Source: Fidelibacterota bacterium
GTDB lineage: Bacteria; Pseudomonadota; Alphaproteobacteria; Rhodospirillales; Rhodospirillaceae
NCBI GenBank assembly: GCA_947475895.1
Contig: CANJMF010000007.1
Location: 58,257 to 122,256 of the forward strand
DNA length: 64,000 nt
Reading direction: 5' to 3'
Positions 22,999-32,119 of this stretch are shown here, one piece after another (the stretch's first letter is position 1; each line of letters starts with the position of its first letter). Under the pieces are notes generated by a model. That model was not told where the DNA came from, did no database searches, and saw only the letters and a list, made by a program, of their open reading frames with translations. Made by a program: the position numbers and the translations under genes.

Positions 22999-24578
22999 AG
23001 AGTGACTCGCTTTGATAGTTCTTGCGCAACGCGCGCGATAACGCCGTCCCAGTCTTCCGTCGCGGACTGACGAAACAAACGCACTGTCGGATACCAGGGA
23101 CTGTCATCGCGGTCGAGCATCCAACGCCAATCCGCATCAATGAATGGTAACAGCACCCACGCTTGCTTGCCCATGGCGCCGGACAGATGCGCAACCGACG
23201 TATCGACGGAAATGACCACGTCCATAAGGCTGATCAGTGCGGCGGTGTCGGCGAAATCGCCGATCTCGGGGCCGAAGTGGCGAACACCCTGCTTATCGAG
23301 CCACCGTTGCTCGCCGTGACGCAGGTCTTTTTGCAAACTGAAGAGCTGGCACCCGCAATCCAGTAGCGGCGCGAGCCGCTTCACGTCCATGGAGCGGAAC
23401 CGATCGTTGGGGTGATTGGCATTTCCAGCCCAAACCACACCCACACGCGTGGCCGTTTTTGGGCCGAGTCTTGCCTCCCACGACGCCACATGCGCATTGG
23501 GGGCCGCCATGTCCGGCGCCTGGGCGGGAAGTGTCGCGAGGCTTGTTTGAAAAATGCGCGGTAGACTTAGGAGCGCGCATTGCACGTCGAAGGGTGGAAG
23601 CGGATCGCCCGGCGAGACGACCTCTACGCCGGGCACGCGTCCCGACAGCAGGGACTTCAAGGATGTCGGCACAAGCGCAATGACGTGCGCGGCGCGCGCG
23701 CTCACAAGCGGCAGATAGCGAAAGAACTGGAGGACATCGCCGAGACCCTGCTCGCCGTAGACAAATAACCTCTTGTCGGAGGCGTTCTCGCCGTTCCATT
23801 CCGGCTGTGTGAACTGCGGCTTCCTGCCGATCAATGGTTCGTTCAACCAGCGCCATTCGTACTTGTTCCATCCGCGCGGCATATCGCCCATCGTCAGGCG
23901 CGCGACACCTTCATTAAAGTGTGCGCGCACGTGATGGGGATCGAGACCCGATACGCGCGTGAAGTCGTCCACGGCTTCGTTCAAACGATTCAAGCCCATC
24001 AAGGCGCGGCCACGATTGTAAATGTTCTCCGCGTTGTTCGGCGCCAAGGCCAGCGCGCGTTCGGCGCTCGCTAAGGCTTCGTCGAAACGCTTGAGCGCAA
24101 CCAAAGCCGCGCTGCGATTGCTGTGCGCTTCGATATAGTCAGGCTTCAGCGCCAACGCGCGATTGGCGCTCATGAGTGCTTCGTCGGGACGCCCGGATGC
24201 CGTGAGCGCCGCGCTGCGGTTACCAAACGCCTCTGCATATGTGGGCCGCAACCTTAGCGCCCGATCGTAAGCAGCGATCGAATCTGCGAAACGTTGCGCC
24301 GTGAAAAGCAGGTTGGCGAGATTGTACCAAACTGCCGGCTGCTTGAAATTGGCGGTAAGCGATTTGCGGAACAGTTCTTCCGCTATCGCCAGATCACCCG
24401 TGGCATGCGCGATCATGCCAAGGAGTTGCAGGGCATCGAAGTGGTTTGGCTGCGCAGCGAGAATTTGCCGGTAGACCTGTTCTGCCGCAGGCAGTTGACC
24501 CTGGCGATGATACGCGACGCCTTGCTGCAGCAGCGCCGCAATGGATTGAGCGGTATCCTGAACCATGACGGCTTTCAT
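22995..24578 (-). CDS. TPR protein with GT9-like (heptosyltransferase-fold) C-terminal domain
   Basis: The 527-aa protein starts with about six tetratricopeptide repeats (residues 10-240, units such as YNLANLLFTAQRFADSIAAY and NRSAALVALKRFDEALASA). A C-terminal domain follows, seen in many alphaproteobacterial TPR proteins, with YGEQGLGDVLQFFRYLP, VGVVWAGNANHPNDRFRS and SVDTSVAHLSGAMGK, which follows the GT-B fold of glycosyltransferase family 9. Glycosylation of proteins or envelope sugars is possible but unproven. The ATG at 24578 is preferred to a TTG two codons upstream. It is coupled to the small membrane gene downstream. Confidence 0.85.
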   Translation of the reverse strand: MKAVMVQDTAQSIAALLQQGVAYHRQGQLPAAEQVYRQILAAQPNHFDALQLLGMIAHATGDLAIAEELFRKSLTANFKQPAVWYNLANLLFTAQRFADSIAAYDRALRLRPTYAEAFGNRSAALTASGRPDEALMSANRALALKPDYIEAHSNRSAALVALKRFDEALASAERALALAPNNAENIYNRGRALMGLNRLNEAVDDFTRVSGLDPHHVRAHFNEGVARLTMGDMPRGWNKYEWRWLNEPLIGRKPQFTQPEWNGENASDKRLFVYGEQGLGDVLQFFRYLPLVSARAAHVIALVPTSLKSLLSGRVPGVEVVSPGDPLPPFDVQCALLSLPRIFQTSLATLPAQAPDMAAPNAHVASWEARLGPKTATRVGVVWAGNANHPNDRFRSMDVKRLAPLLDCGCQLFSLQKDLRHGEQRWLDKQGVRHFGPEIGDFADTAALISLMDVVISVDTSVAHLSGAMGKQAWVLLPFIDADWRWMLDRDDSPWYPTVRLFRQSATEDWDGVIARVAQELSKRVTL

Positions 24579-24629
24579 AAACAAAAAGCCGCGGCGCGAT
24601 AAGGTCTCTGTCCGGACTTTAGAGGCCGT

Positions 24630-25889
24630 TTATGTTTTTTGATGGCCCGCAAACACGGCCATGACCTGCGGCATGCGGTGGAGCGTGAGGTGGAACACTG
24701 TGCCCTCGCCCTCAACGGTGTCGAAGGTCAAATCCGCCCCCATAGCCTGGGCGAGGCGCTTCGACAGTGCAAGTCCGATGCCGGTGCCGTGAATGGGAGA
24801 GTGCTCGCGATTCAGCCGATTAAACGGCTGGAACATTTGTTGGCGAAATTCCTCGGGAATTCCGATGCCGGTGTCGACAAATCGCACAACCACATCGTCG
24901 TGCGCGGCCGCGAAAGCCGATATGCCGACAAGGCCACCGGGCCTGTTGTATTTAATCGCGTTGGTGCCGAGGTTCACGATGATCTGCAGCAATCGCGTGG
25001 GGTCCGCCGCCGCGATCATCGATCCGGCGGGGGGCACAACGATGTTCAAGGTCACATCCGCCTTCGCCGCCATCGGCGCCAGCATCGCCCGCGCTTTATC
25101 CAGACACGTGCTGATATCCGTCGGCTCAACTTTGAACAGCGTTCCGCCGGATTCGAGTATCGAAAGGTCGAGGAGGCGTTCGATCAGCGCCAGCAGCATG
25201 TCGCCGCTGGTGTGAATGTTCTTCACATAGTCGCGTTGCCGTTCATCGAGGCCTTGGCCATACACCTGATCCAACAGCTCGCAAAATCCGAGGATCGCAT
25301 TTAGCGGCGACCGCAATTCGTGGCTCATGCCGGCCAGAAAGATCGTCTTCGCCCGGCTGGCCGTTTCGGCCTCGGCTTTTGCCGCGGAAAGTTCGCGCGT
25401 TCGGTCTTCAACGCGGCTTTCCAAGGTCGCCATCAATTCCGTCAGGCGCCGCTCAACTGTTAAACGCGTTGCGATTTCGCTTTCAAGCTCCGCGTTCTTT
25501 GCCTGCAATGCGTCGACGCCCGGAATGCGCAAAGCCTTCGGCATTAGCGGCCACAGCGCCACTGCTGTGGTTACGGAAACGATGGCGGTGATGAGCTTCG
25601 CAATAGCCTGCACGCCGTAGGCGGGAACCCAGAACGTCCAAATGGAAATCGCGTGCGTGATGCCGCACCAAACGATGAACGCGCCGAACAGCCGCAGAAC
25701 CCACGCATGGGGAAAGTCGCGTCGATGATGCGCGAAATAAATCAGTGCGGCCGGGATCGAGAAGTAAGCGAGGGCCGTCAGCGCATCGGCGACCACATGG
25801 GTCCAAAGAATGTCGGGGCGCCACAACAAGCACATGCCGTGCGGCATTAAATTGCTATCGTCGAAAAAGGAGAGGATCGAGGTGAACAT
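24630..25889 (-). CDS. Histidine kinase with ethylene-receptor-like copper-binding membrane domain
   Basis: The 419-aa sensor has three N-terminal helices matching the ethylene-binding domain of plant ETR1 and cyanobacterial relatives. LTALAYFSIPAALIYF and FGAFIVWCGITHAISIWTF align without gaps. Asp35, Tyr42, Ile72, Cys75 and His79 take the places of ETR1 Asp25, Tyr32, Ile62, Cys65 and His69, the residues tied to copper and ethylene binding. A coiled-coil (125-180) leads to HisKA (H190 in SHELRSPLNA) and HATPase (NLGTNAIKYN, DTGIGIP, GTGIGLAL). There is no GAF or receiver domain. The ATG at 25889 has GGGAG upstream. No cognate regulator is adjacent. Copper or a small hydrocarbon signal is inferred from residue conservation. 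Confidence 0.9.
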   Translation of the reverse strand: MFTSILSFFDDSNLMPHGMCLLWRPDILWTHVVADALTALAYFSIPAALIYFAHHRRDFPHAWVLRLFGAFIVWCGITHAISIWTFWVPAYGVQAIAKLITAIVSVTTAVALWPLMPKALRIPGVDALQAKNAELESEIATRLTVERRLTELMATLESRVEDRTRELSAAKAEAETASRAKTIFLAGMSHELRSPLNAILGFCELLDQVYGQGLDERQRDYVKNIHTSGDMLLALIERLLDLSILESGGTLFKVEPTDISTCLDKARAMLAPMAAKADVTLNIVVPPAGSMIAAADPTRLLQIIVNLGTNAIKYNRPGGLVGISAFAAAHDDVVVRFVDTGIGIPEEFRQQMFQPFNRLNREHSPIHGTGIGLALSKRLAQAMGADLTFDTVEGEGTVFHLTLHRMPQVMAVFAGHQKT

Positions 25890-26134
25890 GGCGCGCTCCC
25901 GTCTCAACGTTTTCTACTTAAGCGGCGAGTTGTTTTGATCCACAACCAAAGCGGTATTAAACTCATAAACCTATAGTGGGTCGAGACGATTCCTGGGTTT
26001 CGGCTACACCCCTATGAAAAATTTCACGATTTGGCCTCACAAGAAATGGGGCTAAAGACGCGGGGAAGCCCTCACTTTTTCAACGTTTAAGTGTAACCTC
26101 GCGTTTCGAACAGATTGCCGGACGGACAGACAGA

Positions 26135-29057
26135 ATGTCGGGTCGCCTTTTCTTCTTGATCGTGTTGGTCGCGCTCGTGAGCGCGTCATCGGTGAAAGCC
26201 GCACAGACCGTCTATACCTATTACGACGTCGATAACCTCGGCGTGCCGAAGTTCGTCGAGACGAACTACATCGACCTCAAAAAAATCACCCAGATCTCCA
26301 AGTTCCGCTCGAGCACGGGGCACGACTATCACGACGACCGCGAGTCCTGCCGTTCGATGAAGCACTATTTCATTGCGCCGGATTCAACCACCACCATCCG
26401 CGCGCCTGTGGCTGGAACCATTAGCCGTATGGACGACGACTTCGTCGGCAAACAGGTTCGCATCACATCGGACGCACAGACATCCTTCGACTTCATCATT
26501 TTCCACGTTGTGTTGGCAAAGCCCCTGGCCGTCGGAGATCATGTCGACGAAGGTCAGATCCTCGGCACGCACTACGGCACCATTACATTCTCCGACATCG
26601 CCGTCGCCGTGAACGCGCCCAACGGCTATCGACTGGTGTCGTATTTCGACACGCTGACCGACAAGGCTTTCGAAGCATTCCAAGCGCGCGGGATCGCATC
26701 GCGCGACCAGATGATTACCTCGCGCGCCGCGCGCGACGCCGACCGCTATCAATGCACCGGCCAGACCTTCGTCAATCTGAAGGTTCCACCGGAGAACGAA
26801 TACTTGACACTCACCGGCCCCACAGCCGCGAAACAGACCGTAACGATTACCAAGGGATTTCCGACCGGCAACATAACGCTGGCTAATTCGCCGCTGACCA
26901 TGAGCGCCACGGCGAGTTCGGGACTTCCGGTTCGCCTTGAATCCACATCGCCGGCGGTGTGCGCGACCGACGGCGCATCGGTCATCCTGCTGGCCAGCGG
27001 CACGTGCGCGATCTTGTTCCGCCAACCCGGCAGTGATGACTATTTCGAAGGAACCGCGCAGGCCGTGGCTTACATCACGGAAGGCATTGCCTTCCCCGGT
27101 TTTGTGATCGCCTCGTCCGACACCACCGCGAATTCGTTCCTGCGCTTCTTGAACCTCGGCACGGCGGGCAAGGTCACCGCGACGGTGCGCGACTACGCCA
27201 CCGGCGAAACCCTCGGCCAATGGACCAGCCCCACGATCCCGGTGCTTGGAATGCAGCAATTCCACATCGGCCAGCTTGAAGCCGCACTCCCACGCCGCGC
27301 ACCGTATTATACGCTGTCGTTGCAATCGGACTTCTACGGCATGTTCCAGAATATTTTCTATCGCGCCCCCGACGGCGCGTTGACCAATGCCACAGCGTGC
27401 GCACAAGGCACGACCGCCGCCTCGGGCATCGTCAGCGGCGTGCACTCGTCGCTGCTCTCGACCTATCCCAGCACCATCGTGGTGAACAATACCGGCGCCG
27501 AAGCACTGACTACCACGCTCGCACTGATCGACGCGCGCACCGGGTCCGAGATCGGCACTTACAACACTGATATAGTTCCCGCCAACGGCCGCTTGTTGGT
27601 TTCCGTCGCCGCTATGGAAAGCGCGCTCGGCAAGCCGCCCTCAGGCAGCCTTTATCACTACAACGTTTTCGCTGGCCCAAGCTTCACCGGCTATTTGCAA
27701 CATATCGTCGCCAACAAAGACACCGGCATCACGACCGATCTCACCGCCACCTGCAGCTTGGATGGCAACGGCGGCGCGGGCGGTGCAAACGTGCGCATCG
27801 GCGGCGTCCTTGCATCCATCGAGCCCACAGCGCGGTCGACTTTGCGCGTCTCCAACCTAGGGCCCAATCCCGGAACCGCCACTGTCACCGTCTGGAACGA
27901 GTCCTCAGGCGAAAAACTGGGGAAATGGATCAGCCCCAGCGTCAAACCGGGCACGACACAGGATTTCGCGGTATCTGATATCGAGAGCGCGCTGACGTTC
28001 GGACCCGCGCGGCCGCTGTCTTATACAGTCTCCGTCCAGTCGACGATGTACGCCACGACGCTGCAGCATCTCACGACGCGCATCGCCGACAGCGCTCTGA
28101 CCAACCAGAGCCTTTGCAGCATCGGCAATATTCCCCAGCCCTTGCGTGTGCTCGGCGTGCATTCTTCGGTCTTCGATGCCACCGGCGCACGCAGCACCCT
28201 TGTCGTCACCAACAAAAGCCGGAATAGCTCAATCCGCCACGCTGGGGCTTTTCGCGCCCGCCCTGGGCTTACGTGTGGGTTCGTACACAACCGCCGCGAT
28301 TCCGGCGCATGGGCAAGTCGTTTTGGACATCGCCACCCTCGAAGCCAACGCGCACGTCACGCCCGCGGACGGCGAGACCTACGACATCAAGATCGACGGC
28401 ACCTTCAACGGCTTCATTCAACATGTCGCGTATCATCAAAGCGCGCGGGTTCTCTCCGACATGACAGCATCGTGCGCCGTGAACGAAACCAAGCCTACGG
28501 CGGCGTTCACCATCACGGTGAAAACCGCCGGCAACGGCAGCGGCACGGTCAGCAGCAACCCGTCTAGTCCGGCTCCCTATGGCTCCGTCGCCGTTATGAC
28601 AGCAACACCCGCCGCGGGATCTTTCTTCCTGGGCTGGGCAGGCGATTGCCCCTCCATCGCCGGCTGCACGCTCTATATGGATCGCGATAAAAACGTCACG
28701 GCCGTTTTCGGCCTCGCGGTCAGCGGGCCGTCCCAGTTCGTTCTTAACGTCGGCGCGTCCATCTCGGACGGCATCGGCGGCACCATTACCTCCAGCGTCG
28801 GCGACATTAACTGCACGGAACGCGGCATGACCGTCAGCAACGCGCTCTATCTCGTGGCATCGGGCAGTTGCGCCACCGTCCTTGATAAGAATACCGTCGT
28901 CAGCGTTACTGCCACGCCTGCGCGCGGCAGCAAATTTGTCAGCTGGACCGGTGACACCTGCGCGGGCGCAACGTCGACCACGTCGACGGCCCCCACTTGC
29001 CAGTTGACCATGGCGGCCAGCCGGCACGTCTCCGCCATCTTCGGGGCCGCTCCATAG
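26135..29057 (+). pseudogene. Large secreted repeat protein with +1 frameshift
   Basis: After a signal peptide (cleavage near VKAAQ) comes an M23/lipoyl-like segment (TIRAPVAGTISRMDDD with HVDEGQILGTHYG). It is followed by four related beta-domains of about 120 residues (units such as RSTLRVSNLGPNPGTATVTV) and two InlB-type repeats ending in FFLGWAGDCPSIAGCTL and FVSWTGDTCAGA. The frame breaks in an A-run at 28214-28217: removing one A turns NKSRNSS into NKAGIAQSATLGLF and restores a 973-aa protein ending at 29057. As written, the first frame ends at 28567 with nonsense sequence. It is probably an adhesin-like or cell-surface protein. Confidence 0.82.
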
Positions 29058-29209
29058 CGACATCGGATAATTTCCGCGACAAATGGGCCACAGTTCGCGC
29101 CGGTTTGATCGCAGATTGTCGCCAAAGCGACATATGCTGGTCCGACTTCGGCTACAGTGCGCGCGCGATTCGCGGGACCGCTGGAAAGCGGTCACGTTTG
29201 GGGGACTAA

Positions 29210-31129
29210 ATGCGGCGATTGATGATCTTGGCGGCGAGCGCCGTATTGGCGAGCGCGCCTGCGTATGCACAACGCGCGACCGAAAGCGCTGCGAAATCGG
29301 CTGACGATGCCTTCGGCACCAGCGTCGGCAATGAAAGCCTCGGCCTTTACAGCACGTCCAACGCGCGCGGATTCAATCCGGGCCAGGCGGGCAACGTCCG
29401 CATCGACGGCCTGTACTTCGATCAGCAAGCACAACTGAACAATCGCGTCGCGGCGGGCTCCACGGTGCGCGTCGGCATTAGCGCGCAAGCCTATGCGTTC
29501 CCCGCGCCCACCGGTATCGCCGACTTCCGCCTGCGCCTGCCGGGCGAGAAGCAAATTGTCAGCACCGTTGCTTACGTCACCGGTTACGGCGGCTTGAATA
29601 CGGAAGTCGATGCGCAGATCCCCATCGTCAGCGATAAATTGAGTGTGGGCGTCGGTGCGGGCGTTCAGCGTTACGACAGCGACTTCGGCGTCCACGGCCT
29701 TCAGTATACTGCCGGCGTCATCGCGCGCTGGAATCCAACCGACGCATCTGAAGTCGTTGGATTTTGGAGCCGGCTTGAAGGCTGCAACGATCCTTTTCAA
29801 ACACTGGTCCTACCGGGCGGCGCTTACACGCCCAAGCCCTATCCGATCCGCACCTTCTTCGGCCAGCAGTGGGCCAAGGGCGAGTGCCAGGAAACCAACA
29901 TCGGCACGCTCGCGCGCTATTTCATGAGCGACACCTGGACCTTGCGTGCCGGCGTGTTCCGCTCGCTCCAAGCGCGTCCCAAGATGTTCGTCGAATTTCT
30001 TACCGACACGCAGCCCAACGGCGTCGGCGCTGACCGGCTCATGATCGCCTACGGTCCGCAGGAATACGGTTCCTACTCCGGTGATGTGCGCCTCTCCAAC
30101 ACCTTCGACACCAATGCCCTGCGTCATCGCATCGATTTCGCGCTGCGTGGGCGCGACGTGCACAAAATCTATGGCGGCGACGACACCAAAAGCTTGGGGC
30201 CGGGCGCCGTGGGCGTTCAGGTTCGCGAACCGGAACCCGTTTTCGTTCATGGTCCCAGCAGCCGGGACTCTTCGCGCCAAGGCACCGGCGGCGTGTCATA
30301 CGATGTCATCTGGGCGGGCGTCGGCGAATTAACGGCCGGCCTGCAAAAAACATTTTACCACCGCACCATCGAACGCCCGGCCGTTGCGTTAAGCGAGTCC
30401 AGTGCCAGCCCCTTCCTCTATAACGTCTCCGCCAGCGCTTTCATCAACAAGCGCCTCGCCCTTTACGGCAGCTATACGCGCGGCCTCGAAGAGTTCGGCT
30501 CCGCGCCGTCGCGCGCCGTCAATCGCGGCGAAGCAGCGCCCGCCGCCATCACGCGCCAGACCGACGCCGGCTTTCGGTTCGCGCTGACACCCAAGCTGAA
30601 ATTCGTGGCGGGCGTGTTCGATATCCGCAAACCCTACTTCAACCTCGACACCGCCAATGTCTTTCGCGCACTCGGCGAAGCGCGCCATCGCGGCGTTGAG
30701 ATGTCGCTGGCGGGAGAGGTCATTCCGGGGCTCACGGTCGTGGGCGGCATTGTCTATTACCAACCGCGTCTTTCGGGCGAACCCATCGACCGCGGCGTGG
30801 TCGCGCCGATCCCGGTGGGCCCCTTGCCGCGCTCGGCTTTGTTGAACCTCACGTATCAGCCGCCGTCATGGCATGGCTTCTCGGTCGATACGCAGATCAA
30901 CAATTACGGCCCGCAGGTCGCAAGGTCCGATAACGCTTACTCTGTGCCGGGCTATACGCAGATCACCGTCGGCGCGCGTTATAACTTCAAACTCTATGAG
31001 AGCGGCGCGTCGATCCGGCTGCAGGCGTTCAACATCGCCAACACGTTCACGTGGGGCACCTATCAAACGGGTTCGCTCTATGCACGCCCGCCACGCAGCA
31101 TCCGCGCAACCTTCGCCGCCGATTTCTAA
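29210..31129 (+). CDS. TonB-dependent receptor with short plug
   Basis: The 639-aa outer-membrane protein has a signal peptide ending PAYAQ. Its abbreviated plug (about residues 25-130) includes STSNARGFNPGQAGNVRIDGLYF, and the barrel carries siderophore-receptor-like strands and ends RSIRATFAADF. The plug begins almost at once with the RGF region, so the usual first third of the plug and an obvious TonB box are missing. An RBS-like GGGGGACTAA precedes the ATG. The ligand is unknown. It is convergent with the MipA-like gene, 2 bp between stops, and follows the secreted repeat protein on the same strand. Confidence 0.85.
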   Translation: MRRLMILAASAVLASAPAYAQRATESAAKSADDAFGTSVGNESLGLYSTSNARGFNPGQAGNVRIDGLYFDQQAQLNNRVAAGSTVRVGISAQAYAFPAPTGIADFRLRLPGEKQIVSTVAYVTGYGGLNTEVDAQIPIVSDKLSVGVGAGVQRYDSDFGVHGLQYTAGVIARWNPTDASEVVGFWSRLEGCNDPFQTLVLPGGAYTPKPYPIRTFFGQQWAKGECQETNIGTLARYFMSDTWTLRAGVFRSLQARPKMFVEFLTDTQPNGVGADRLMIAYGPQEYGSYSGDVRLSNTFDTNALRHRIDFALRGRDVHKIYGGDDTKSLGPGAVGVQVREPEPVFVHGPSSRDSSRQGTGGVSYDVIWAGVGELTAGLQKTFYHRTIERPAVALSESSASPFLYNVSASAFINKRLALYGSYTRGLEEFGSAPSRAVNRGEAAPAAITRQTDAGFRFALTPKLKFVAGVFDIRKPYFNLDTANVFRALGEARHRGVEMSLAGEVIPGLTVVGGIVYYQPRLSGEPIDRGVVAPIPVGPLPRSALLNLTYQPPSWHGFSVDTQINNYGPQVARSDNAYSVPGYTQITVGARYNFKLYESGASIRLQAFNIANTFTWGTYQTGSLYARPPRSIRATFAADF

Positions 31130-31131
31130 CG

Positions 31132-31986
31132 CTAAAACGTGTACATCACGAAAACGCCGGACAGGATGCGGTCGGCGGTGCCGCGCCGATCCACGATGGG
31201 ACTGTCGCCCACATCGCCGATGCGGCGCACGAATTGCACCGTCGCTGTCGTCGCCCAATGATCGTTGAATTTGTATTCGCCGACGAGGCTGGGCGTAATG
31301 TCGCGAAATCCTGCTTTCGGCGTATAGATCGGCAAGCCCGCAGGCCCCGCTTGGGCCGCCGTCACGCCAAAATTTGACTGCATATATTTCTGGCTGCCCC
31401 ACGTCGTCGCCACTTGCGCGGCCAATGAGACGCCATGGCCGCGATAGAATCCGCTGCGCAGATCCAAGTTCACCACCGTGCCGCCGTGTCCGCCGAAAAT
31501 ATCTTGGCGCGCACGCACGCGCACACTCGCCGGCCCATAGCGATACGAAGCGAACCCGCCCACTTCGATGCTGGTGCCGACTTTTCCCGCTTCCTTAACG
31601 CCGCGCGTAAACGGCATGCGGTTGCCGAAGTCGATGTTCAACATAGGCCCCGCGCGAAAGCCCGCTTTGGCCGCCGCGCTCTCGTTCGCGAACACGTTGA
31701 CGCGCACTTCGGCCTCGTCGATGGAGAGGTATTCTTTGTAGCGATAAAAAATCAGCGGCAGTGGGTAGAACCTATTCCGCCCCGAATCGAGCGCCGTTTT
31801 GATCACCGGGCCGAATCCGATTTTCAGCTCGCTGTTTTTGGGCAACGGCTGGTCCATGCGCGCGTCGAGCGTGTCCACAACCTCTCCGGTCGGGTGCTGT
31901 AAAACGTCGGCCCGCGCGAGCCCTGGCGACAGAAACACGGCAGCAAATCCAAGGCCCGCATAAAAGGCCAAACCAAACATACGCAT
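31132..31986 (-). CDS. MipA/OmpV-family outer-membrane protein
   Basis: The 284-aa protein has a signal peptide (cleavage near ARAD) and a MipA/OmpV-type barrel. LKIGFGPVIKTALDSGRNRFYPLPLIFYRYKEY-type opening strands and a terminal aromatic strand VFVMYTF are visible. MipA of E. coli scaffolds murein enzymes, but many family members are porin-like and respond to antibiotics or metals. The ATG at 31986 is used; a second ATG lies two codons on. It is convergent with the TonB receptor and divergent from the aldolase/SDR gene. Confidence 0.85.
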   Translation of the reverse strand: MRMFGLAFYAGLGFAAVFLSPGLARADVLQHPTGEVVDTLDARMDQPLPKNSELKIGFGPVIKTALDSGRNRFYPLPLIFYRYKEYLSIDEAEVRVNVFANESAAAKAGFRAGPMLNIDFGNRMPFTRGVKEAGKVGTSIEVGGFASYRYGPASVRVRARQDIFGGHGGTVVNLDLRSGFYRGHGVSLAAQVATTWGSQKYMQSNFGVTAAQAGPAGLPIYTPKAGFRDITPSLVGEYKFNDHWATTATVQFVRRIGDVGDSPIVDRRGTADRILSGVFVMYTF

Positions 31987-32119
31987 AGCTTCGAGCGCCC
32001 CCCGTATCTAAAGGACGCCGCAACGACCGGACTCCCCCCCTTTAAGCCCAGCCAACTTTTGATCTTTGCGCGGACGTTGGTTAAGAAGGGCATTCCGCAC
32101 CGCAAACAGGTTCTCGCCC

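Noticed and set aside
26384..27445. Open frame of about 353 codons antisense to the secreted repeat protein
   Set aside because: An antisense shadow with a His/Arg/Gly-rich composition and no recognisable motif.
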